27,355 bases of DNA from Bacteroidales bacterium UBA6428. GTDB lineage: Bacteria > Bacteroidota > Bacteroidia > Bacteroidales > UBA932. The notes beneath the pieces are model-generated. The model did no database searches. It was not told where the DNA came from and saw only the letters and a program-made list of their open reading frames with translations. The first letter of the stretch is position 1; each line of letters begins with the position of its first letter. Location of the stretch: positions 1 through 27,355 of the forward strand of contig DJOW01000050.1 in the NCBI GenBank assembly GCA_002437305.1, written 5' to 3'. Both the position numbers and the translations under genes were made by a program. Positions 21,963 through 27,355 of this stretch are shown here, piece after piece.

Positions 21963-22376
21963 TTAATAATAAGTTGAATGCGGAAGATTGAGACTGAGCT
22001 GGGAGTCAGCATCGGAGCGGGCTTTCTCGTAGGCTATGGTGGTGTCAAGATCGGGATTGACAATCACATCAAGATTCCAGATCAAGAGACGATCACCTGT
22101 CACGATCTCCCCGCGGCAATCCGGGATGCCGACAATAGCCGGGACTCCGACACCTTTCGCCAGCACACAGACCTGGCCATCAACGTCTTCCTCGCAGACA
22201 ACGAGTCCGACAATATTCCTGAAATCAATCAAGGTCGAGTCTGACAGCGACAGCCGCTCGGCAACCAGAATGCTGCCGGGCGGAATATCCTCGAACGGGT
22301 TCCTCTGTCCGCAGTCCCTGACCACGAACGCACGGCCCTTCGCAAAGCCCCGGACACCCGTTCCACGCACTGTCAT
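21963..22376 (-). CDS. Stand-alone PEP-utiliser mobile-domain protein lacking the phosphohistidine
   Basis: The 137-residue protein matches the swivelling phosphohistidine domain of PEP synthase, pyruvate phosphate dikinase and PTS enzyme I. It has GTGVRGFAKGRAF at the start, PPGSILVAERL, and the diagnostic LAKGVGVPAIVGI followed by GDRLLIWN. No kinase or PEP-binding domain is attached. In the family the segment before LAR is SHAAI or SHTSI; here it reads DGQVCV, so the phosphorylated His is Gln68. The usual phosphotransfer is therefore not possible, which suggests a regulatory, structural or ligand-binding role. It lies 64 bases downstream of the AraM-type gene, with a long hairpin in between. 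Confidence 0.78.
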   Translation of the reverse strand: MTVRGTGVRGFAKGRAFVVRDCGQRNPFEDIPPGSILVAERLSLSDSTLIDFRNIVGLVVCEEDVDGQVCVLAKGVGVPAIVGIPDCRGEIVTGDRLLIWNLDVIVNPDLDTTIAYEKARSDADSQLSLNLPHSTYY

Positions 22377-22391
22377 ATTCCTGATTCATAA

Positions 22392-22434
22392 TTCGCAGGC
22401 AGACAACGGTCCATGTCGGTTGCCCACCTGCGAA
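22392..22434. other. 16-bp hairpin between the AraM-type and PEP mobile-domain genes
   Basis: Positions 22392-22407 and 22419-22434 pair along 16 positions around an 11-base loop; as RNA on the minus strand three of the pairs are G-U. There is no T-run. It could be a processing site, a transcript-stabilising structure or an attenuator. A 13-codon ORF (start inside the loop, ATGGACCGT on the minus strand) ends overlapping the ATG of the next gene. Confidence 0.65.
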
Positions 22435-22440
22435 GAGTTT

Positions 22441-23883
22441 CTACTTCAATTCTTTAGTCAGATCCCAAGCGGCTCCAGGAGCAAAGACAGACTCCACAAG
22501 CGGATCGTAGAACATCCCCCTCTTCGCAAGGTCGAGCACATTGAAGCGGAAACGCATCAGCTGAACCTTCGGGAACATATTCTTGAGCATCAAGCGGGTC
22601 ACGCCGATCATCGAAGGATCGTACGGCGCTCCGGCCCTCTTCATCAGATCCTGCATCCTGGCGAATGGATATACCTGCCCCTGAAGTTTCTTCCTGAACT
22701 CCGGCCAGTCTTCCTTAATCTTCATAAGTTGCTCACGCACAGTGGCCGCATCATCATATTTCTTGGTGATCTCAGTGTACCCAAGCTTCGGTGCAGGGAA
22801 ATCCTTGAATATCTCTAGAGCCCTCTCCTGCTCCTGCTCAAGCGTAGGCCAAGCCTTCACGCAAGCGTCCACATCGATCTTCGTAAGGTCCATCTTGAAC
22901 AACCCATCGAACACGGCGCACATCGTCAGCGTGCCTATCGCCACCTGGAAACCATGAGATTGGAGCCTTCCGTGGAAACGATGGTGGGTCATGTCAAGAA
23001 TATGGCTAAAAAGGTGGTCGCAGCATGAAGCCGGGCGGCTGGACTTAGCGGCCTGCATTGCTATCCCACTGAGAGTCAATCCTTCAAACAGGTCAGCAAC
23101 AGCCTGTTTGTCTCCCTTGGCCACTCCCTCCGGATCGGCCAGAAGGTCATCAAGATGGTCTTGAAGCACATGCCACGCATCCGGTTTTATGGGCTCTGTG
23201 CCCATCAGGTCGGCAATCATCCACTCGGCTCCGGCGGGAACCTTGGCGGCCAGGTCAGCGTAGCCTGCCGCGGTCATCACCTTCGGGGCGGAGGCGATCA
23301 CATCAATGTCGGCGATGATCACCAGAGGCGCCGGACAGGAGAATGTCTGCTTGGAGTTATGGTAGGAAATAGAGGCTCCGAACGAAGAGAAACCGTCAAC
23401 TGAAGCCGCTGTAGGCAATGCGATGTAAGACTGGCCGTAATGATGGGAGGCCAGTTTGCAAAGGTCGTTGATGACGCCGGAGCCGACGGAAACGGCAACA
23501 TATTTAGCCTCGGAAGACGGTCTGAAAGCCTTCTCCGCATCCGGCTCGACATATTCAAGATCATTCTCGATGGCCTTTGCGGCAGCGAAGTCTCCGGCAA
23601 TGATGTGGTCCACCATGTCGACATACCGCCAATCGGCGTGGAACTCGTTCTTTTCTATGATGTATTTCTTGGTCGGGATACCTGCGGCGACAAACTCACC
23701 GTAAACCTTCTCTCCCAAAGCTTTCCATGTGTTAATGTCTGCGACAACCACCGCCGCCTTGCGCCCCGGAAACCACTTTTTGAACTCGTTCGGAGCCTGA
23801 GAGCTGACCCCGCAGCCCAAATCAAACACCTTGGTGTCAGTCGCGACAGTCAAAGCCTTCGCTATTCTTTCTTTTGAATCCAT
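22441..23883 (-). CDS. araM: AraM-type sn-glycerol-1-phosphate dehydrogenase
   Basis: Family members reduce dihydroxyacetone phosphate to sn-glycerol-1-phosphate with NAD(P)H, in archaea and Bacillus for ether- or glycero-lipids. They belong to the metal-dependent dehydroquinate synthase-like/Fe-ADH fold. The ATG at 23883 gives 480 residues; an ATG 69 bases upstream is also open. Motifs: cofactor loop VGSGVINDLCK, PTAASVDGFSSFGASIS, the AraM-like run CPAPLVIIADIDVIASAP, and metal-site histidines in SRPASCCDHLFSH and HGFQVAIGT. The usual SGAEH becomes SCCDH here. At 480 residues it is somewhat longer than the Bacillus enzyme. Its role in Bacteroidales is not established. Confidence 0.85.
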   Translation of the reverse strand: MDSKERIAKALTVATDTKVFDLGCGVSSQAPNEFKKWFPGRKAAVVVADINTWKALGEKVYGEFVAAGIPTKKYIIEKNEFHADWRYVDMVDHIIAGDFAAAKAIENDLEYVEPDAEKAFRPSSEAKYVAVSVGSGVINDLCKLASHHYGQSYIALPTAASVDGFSSFGASISYHNSKQTFSCPAPLVIIADIDVIASAPKVMTAAGYADLAAKVPAGAEWMIADLMGTEPIKPDAWHVLQDHLDDLLADPEGVAKGDKQAVADLFEGLTLSGIAMQAAKSSRPASCCDHLFSHILDMTHHRFHGRLQSHGFQVAIGTLTMCAVFDGLFKMDLTKIDVDACVKAWPTLEQEQERALEIFKDFPAPKLGYTEITKKYDDAATVREQLMKIKEDWPEFRKKLQGQVYPFARMQDLMKRAGAPYDPSMIGVTRLMLKNMFPKVQLMRFRFNVLDLAKRGMFYDPLVESVFAPGAAWDLTKELK

Positions 23884-23982
23884 ATAAATGTTCTTAAAAT
23901 AATTCGCGGCATCCTTGCCAATCTGCAACGACAGGATGTTCAAGCCTGTCAACCGGCAAAGAATAATCTATTTGTCGGCCTA

Positions 23983-24008
23983 AAGTTACGAAAAAACTTT
24001 CGTAACTT
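23983..24008. promoter_or_regulatory. 11-bp inverted repeat between divergent araM and GH29 genes
   Basis: AAGTTACGAAA and TTTCGTAACTT are perfect inverted copies separated by AAAC; with a one-base bulge the match extends outward to CTA/TAG. It lies 8 bases before the fucosidase ATG and about 100 bases before the araM ATG. The arms contain -7-like sequences: TAACTTTA on the minus strand and TAACTTAG on the plus strand. An operator for a dimeric regulator is the simplest reading. Confidence 0.6.
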
Positions 24009-24015
24009 AGCGACT

Positions 24016-25413
24016 ATGAAAATGCGCATCTCAACCCTATTGGCCATGCTGGCCATCCCGATGATGATGGCAGCGCAGGAGAAAAGCCTCCACCAGCTCC
24101 AGCAGGAGTTTGTAGACCTGAGGCTCGGATTGTTCGTTCATTTTGGCTTACCTACCTATCAGACAGCGGATTGGACCGATCCAGACCTAAGTCCCGAAGT
24201 GTTCAACCCGGTCAAGCTGGACACCGGCCAATGGGTCAGGGCAGCCCAAAGCGCGGGAATGAAATTCGTCTGCGTCTCGGTCAAGCACCACAGCGGATTC
24301 TGTCTGTGGGACACAAAGACCACCGACTACAGCGTGATGAGCTCGCCTCTGCACAGGGATGTTCTGCGTGAACTTGTCAACTCCGTCCACAAGGCCGGAA
24401 TGCAGATAATGTTCCACTTCTCGATCCTGGACACCCACCACCGCATCCGCCCTACCCTGCCGTTCACCCCGGAAAAGATCAACCTGCTCAAAAGCCAGGT
24501 CCGCGAACTTCTCACTGAATATGGCCCCGTCAACACCATAATGTTCGACGGATGGGATGCCCCGTGGGGCAGGATTTCATATTCAGATGTCTCATTCCCG
24601 GAGTTTTATCATCTCATAAAGAGCATCCATCCGAACTGTCTGGTGATGGACCTGAACGGTGCCAAGTACCCGACCGAGGCTTTGTTCTATTCGGACATAC
24701 GCTGCTACGAGCAGAATGCCGGGGACAAGATCTCTCCTGAGACCAACCAGCTTCCTGCGATGGCATGCTACCCTCTCCAGAAGACCTGGTTCTGGAAGAC
24801 CGAATTCCCGAACTCACCATTGAAAGACGTTGACAAGATCGTGACAGACAACATCATACCTTACAACAACGCCTTCTGCACCTACATCCTGAACTCCGCC
24901 CCGAACCGAGACGGTCTGATGGACCAGAACTGCATCGACGCCCTGAAACGCATCGGCAGGATCTGGAAGAACACCGGCCACATCGTGGACGTGGCCCAGA
25001 CTATGGAGCCGATCACCGACATCAACATCGCCATCGGCAAACCGTGCGACTCATCATGGTCAGATGACATGGACATCATGGACTTCGCCAACGACGACAA
25101 CTTCCGCACCTGCTGGGTCTCCAGCCCCGAAGTCAAAGAGCCGTTCTGGAAAGTCGAGCTCGACCCCGGCAGCCTTATCAACATGGTCGTGATGACCGAA
25201 CCAAAGGCCGGCGTGATGCAGGAATATGTCATTGAATATCTCCACAAAGGTTCCTGGCATCCGGTCTTCAGCGGCGCCACACCGACCCAAAGCCGCGTGA
25301 AGATCCACCGTTTCGACAAGACCTACGCCGACGCCGTCCGCGTCCGTTTCACCAAATGGACCGGCCTCCTCTCCATCGCCGAGTTCGGAGTCTACACCCC
25401 GTACGAGAAGTAA
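24016..25413 (+). CDS. Secreted GH29 alpha-L-fucosidase with C-terminal F5/8-type domain
   Basis: Removes terminal alpha-L-fucose from glycans by a retaining mechanism. The 465-residue protein has a signal peptide (MRISTLLAMLAIPMMMAAQ). The GH29 barrel has RLGLFVHFGLPTY, CVSVKHHSGFCLWDTKTTDYS (HHxGF motif) and the nucleophile D178 in IMFDGWDAPWG. From about residue 335 a discoidin/F5-8 type C domain follows (INIAIGKPCDSS to RFTKWTGLLSIAEFGVY), common in Bacteroidetes fucosidases. The acid/base residue was not assigned. Met3 is an alternative start. It is a single-gene unit with a strong terminator. Confidence 0.94.
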   Translation: MKMRISTLLAMLAIPMMMAAQEKSLHQLQQEFVDLRLGLFVHFGLPTYQTADWTDPDLSPEVFNPVKLDTGQWVRAAQSAGMKFVCVSVKHHSGFCLWDTKTTDYSVMSSPLHRDVLRELVNSVHKAGMQIMFHFSILDTHHRIRPTLPFTPEKINLLKSQVRELLTEYGPVNTIMFDGWDAPWGRISYSDVSFPEFYHLIKSIHPNCLVMDLNGAKYPTEALFYSDIRCYEQNAGDKISPETNQLPAMACYPLQKTWFWKTEFPNSPLKDVDKIVTDNIIPYNNAFCTYILNSAPNRDGLMDQNCIDALKRIGRIWKNTGHIVDVAQTMEPITDINIAIGKPCDSSWSDDMDIMDFANDDNFRTCWVSSPEVKEPFWKVELDPGSLINMVVMTEPKAGVMQEYVIEYLHKGSWHPVFSGATPTQSRVKIHRFDKTYADAVRVRFTKWTGLLSIAEFGVYTPYEK

Positions 25414-25438
25414 GCCCTGCCGCCATGGCAAACAAATA

Positions 25439-25488
25439 AACATTCCGGGTGCAATAATTAGCAATTTGCACCCGGAATGTTGTTTTTC
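25439..25488. terminator. Bidirectional terminator after the fucosidase gene
   Basis: A perfect 16-bp stem (25439-25454 with 25466-25481) with an 11-base loop is followed on the plus strand by GTTTTTC. On the minus strand TATTTGTTTG follows, so it can also stop the convergent barrel-protein gene. Confidence 0.88.
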
Positions 25489-25497
25489 AGTGGCTTC

Positions 25498-25533
25498 GGG
25501 TGCGAAACCACAGTCTGTGCACCCGATTTCGTT
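25498..25533. repeat. Second hairpin sharing the CGGGTGC arm
   Basis: TCGGGTGC and GCACCCGA form an 8-bp stem between the terminator and the barrel-protein stop codon. The same CGGGTGC core occurs in the neighbouring terminator stem, so the four arms could pair in alternative ways. A CACAG/CTGTG pair lies in the loop. Confidence 0.55.
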
Positions 25534-26066
25534 TAGAATCTGTACCCAATGCCTAAAGTCCAGGCATAGTTGCTTCGGGAAGCGATAGAGTATGAAATCT
25601 GTGACCAGTCCTCACCAACGTAGAACGAATACCTCTTGTAGTCAACACCGACTCCCACCCTGAAGAAATGACCGCATCCGGATTGGCGAAGGCCTTCAGG
25701 CATATCCTTCAAGGAAGGAGAATAGTCCGACATCAAACCTCCCTTCAAGTCTATGAAAGGGCTTACGGACTTGTTCAGAAAGCTGTATCTCAACTGGATG
25801 AATGTAGGGACAAGAACCGACTTCACTTTCGAAGGTGTGTTGAACCGTTGGTCTTTTATCCCGATTCCAACTCCAGCGAACAGCCCTGGAAGGATGTTGT
25901 ATCCCGATGACACATTCACATATTCTCCGGCAAAACCCTCATTGAAGAGAACTCCGGCCTCAACGTTACCGGCAAAGCCTCGTGAAAAACTTGGATTCCG
26001 GACCTCCTGCCCGAACGCTGTGACAGAGACAATCATCGCCATCACAGCAACAAATAAATGTTTCAT
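25533..26066 (-). CDS. Small outer-membrane beta-barrel protein
   Basis: The 177-residue protein has a signal peptide (MKHLFVAVMAMIVSVTAFGQ). Alternating hydrophobic strands with Gly/aromatic residues follow (GNVEAGVLF, FAGVGIGIKD, FIQLRYSFL, FRVGVGVDY). It ends in GIGYRF, with the terminal aromatic residue used by the BAM machinery. It resembles the OmpA-barrel-like or porin-like small barrels of Bacteroidetes, and its function is unknown. No clear promoter was found, but a perfect 14-bp palindrome lies about 50 bases upstream. Confidence 0.75.
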   Translation of the reverse strand: MKHLFVAVMAMIVSVTAFGQEVRNPSFSRGFAGNVEAGVLFNEGFAGEYVNVSSGYNILPGLFAGVGIGIKDQRFNTPSKVKSVLVPTFIQLRYSFLNKSVSPFIDLKGGLMSDYSPSLKDMPEGLRQSGCGHFFRVGVGVDYKRYSFYVGEDWSQISYSIASRSNYAWTLGIGYRF

Positions 26067-26114
26067 AAGGTAAAATATTTAATGTTCAACCCGTATAATC
26101 AACTACCATGCTAC

Positions 26115-26128
26115 GTTGTTATAACAAC
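26115..26128. promoter_or_regulatory. 14-bp perfect palindrome upstream of the barrel-protein gene
   Basis: GTTGTTATAACAAC is its own reverse complement. It sits between the AAA ATPase stop and the barrel-protein start, where a promoter would be expected. It is a possible operator; no known regulator is recognised. Confidence 0.35.
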
Positions 26129-26200
26129 TATACAATATTCACAGACTTACCATCAGAGTCACTAAACGGGTGGGTTCGACTGGCTCACCAACCTTGGTTT

Positions 26201-27355
26201 TCAGGAAGTCACTCTCTCTTTCAGGAAGCGCTTCAGAAATAATGTCAAAAAATATGGGAAGGTGTAATACTTTCCGTTCCATCCGATGTTTTTGTAGCCG
26301 AGCTTGATGCCGTAATGGACATCAGGGTATGACTTCCAGTCAATCAGGTTGTTTAGAGAGGCTGTCGATCCATCATTTGCCTTGACTTCAACTGGAATGA
26401 GAGAATCCTTGTCTCTGACAAAGAAATCAATTTCGAGCGAGGGGTTGTCACGCTTATAGAAATATAACTGCTCATAGCCGGATTTTATCAGCATCTCACC
26501 GATTATATTCTCGTAAATCGCACCTTTGTAAGTACCGAAGTTCTTGTTCGCCCTCAGATCCTCTTGTGCTTCCTCATCAAGGGAGGCGATAAGCAGACCC
26601 GTATCGTGATAATATATCTTGTAATTTGACGGATCATAATTTCCTTTCAGAGGAAGCTCCACATTCCCAAGACAATAAGCGATGTTTACCACACCGGCCT
26701 CACTAAGCCATTCGACACTTCCCACATATTCACGGCTTCTGGCATTTTTGGCAACTTTCGTAATTTGGAATTTCTTGTTTTCCTTTGCCAAAAACGTGGT
26801 TATGTGATTATATACCGCAAGAATCTTTGCCTTGTCCGTCTCTTTCGCATATTTGGTTATATCCTCCTCATAGTCCTTCAACAATTGTCTCTGAATCGCT
26901 AGTGTTCCGCCAAAGTGCCCATTCTCAATATATGTTCTGACCACTTCCGGCATACCTCCGACAATCATATAATCCCGAAAAACACCAGTGATGGTGTCAA
27001 GCTCCAGCTTTGTAAAAGGAGTCAGTGTACGCATATGTGTATAGAGGTCCTCAATCTGCTCTGGAGAATATCCTTTGGCCCAGAGAAACTCCTCAAAATC
27101 CATTGAATACATATCATAGTCATCCTTGTAGCCCACGGCATTGGATTCAATTTCCTCATAGTAGATTCCCATCAGCGAGCCTGAGCAGATCACGTCATAA
27201 CGACGATCCTGACAGAATGATTTCAAGGAAGTCGCACAATCCGGACATTTCTGGAGCTCATCGAAGAAAATCAATGTTTTGTGAGGTATGAACTTCCAGG
27301 ATGGTTCGAGCAGGGATATATTCTTGACTATCGTGTCAACCTCATACCCATCATC
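26201..27355 (-). CDS. AAA family ATPase with DUF4143 domain (N-terminus beyond the window)
   Basis: The frame is open to the right edge, giving 384 visible residues. It includes the Walker B segment TLIFFDELQKCP, the sensor-like DVICSGSLMGI, and DFEEFLWAKGY, typical of AAA_14 ATPases. The C-terminal DUF4143 domain contains LEIDFFVRDKDSLIPVEVKAND, which has the D-x(n)-ExK pattern of restriction-endonuclease-like folds; the domain is generally without assigned activity. The Walker A motif must lie beyond the edge. These proteins are very common in Bacteroidetes, often in many copies, and their role is unclear; a link to defence or toxin-antitoxin-like systems has been suggested for relatives. 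No partner gene is visible. Confidence 0.9.
   Translation of the reverse strand, partial: DDGYEVDTIVKNISLLEPSWKFIPHKTLIFFDELQKCPDCATSLKSFCQDRRYDVICSGSLMGIYYEEIESNAVGYKDDYDMYSMDFEEFLWAKGYSPEQIEDLYTHMRTLTPFTKLELDTITGVFRDYMIVGGMPEVVRTYIENGHFGGTLAIQRQLLKDYEEDITKYAKETDKAKILAVYNHITTFLAKENKKFQITKVAKNARSREYVGSVEWLSEAGVVNIAYCLGNVELPLKGNYDPSNYKIYYHDTGLLIASLDEEAQEDLRANKNFGTYKGAIYENIIGEMLIKSGYEQLYFYKRDNPSLEIDFFVRDKDSLIPVEVKANDGSTASLNNLIDWKSYPDVHYGIKLGYKNIGWNGKYYTFPYFLTLFLKRFLKERVTS

Overview
This window looks like chromosomal DNA of a Bacteroidales bacterium of moderate GC content. Three things support this. Promoters follow the Bacteroidetes pattern TTTG-N19/20-TAnnTTTG. Start codons generally lack Shine-Dalgarno sequences. 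The gene content is typical: secreted glycosidases of families GH2, GH29, GH97 and GH109, Tat- and lipoprotein-exported Gfo/Idh/MocA proteins, CdaA, MutS2, and an AAA/DUF4143 ATPase. No mobile element, CRISPR array, tRNA or rRNA was found. The species cannot be named from this sequence alone.

Layout. (1) 1-731, minus: Tat-exported Gfo/Idh/MocA oxidoreductase, cut by the left edge. (2) 911-4848, minus: a compact ribosomal block rplC-rplD-rplW-rplB-rpsS-rplV-rpsC with its own promoter, a structured leader and its own terminator; rpsJ does not precede it and rplP-rpmC does not follow it. (3) 5041-9952, plus: cdaA-mutS2-yraN-manC, divergent from the ribosomal block and closed by a 17-bp hairpin. 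(4) 10164-15410, minus: a small secreted protein of unknown function, a GH109 enzyme and a GH2 beta-galactosidase. (5) 15411-16128: about 700 bases without a large gene. It holds two tiny ORFs, two minus-strand promoters and inverted repeats, and is the least explained part of the window. (6) 16129-19677, plus: GH97, an endonuclease/exonuclease/phosphatase-family protein and a DUF1963 protein. (7) 19751-23883, minus: a sodium:neurotransmitter-type symporter, folA, a stand-alone PEP-utiliser mobile domain that has lost its phosphohistidine, and an AraM-type glycerol-1-phosphate dehydrogenase. (8) 24016-25413, plus: GH29 alpha-L-fucosidase. (9) 25533-27355, minus: a small outer-membrane barrel protein and an AAA ATPase with DUF4143, cut by the right edge.

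How it fits together. Regions 2 and 3 are housekeeping genes (translation, c-di-AMP synthesis, ribosome rescue or DNA maintenance, GDP-mannose supply). The exported glycosidases in regions 4, 6 and 8 could together remove alpha-GalNAc, alpha-Gal, alpha-fucose and beta-Gal, which are the terminal sugars of mucin and blood-group glycans. They are scattered and have no SusC/SusD pair, so this is not a classical polysaccharide utilisation locus.

The most unusual signals are: a several-fold excess of the hexamer GAATAT/ATATTC outside the ribosomal block, in all reading frames; the broken-up S10 operon; the His-to-Gln PEP mobile-domain protein; and the small-ORF/promoter cluster at 15.4-16.0 kb.
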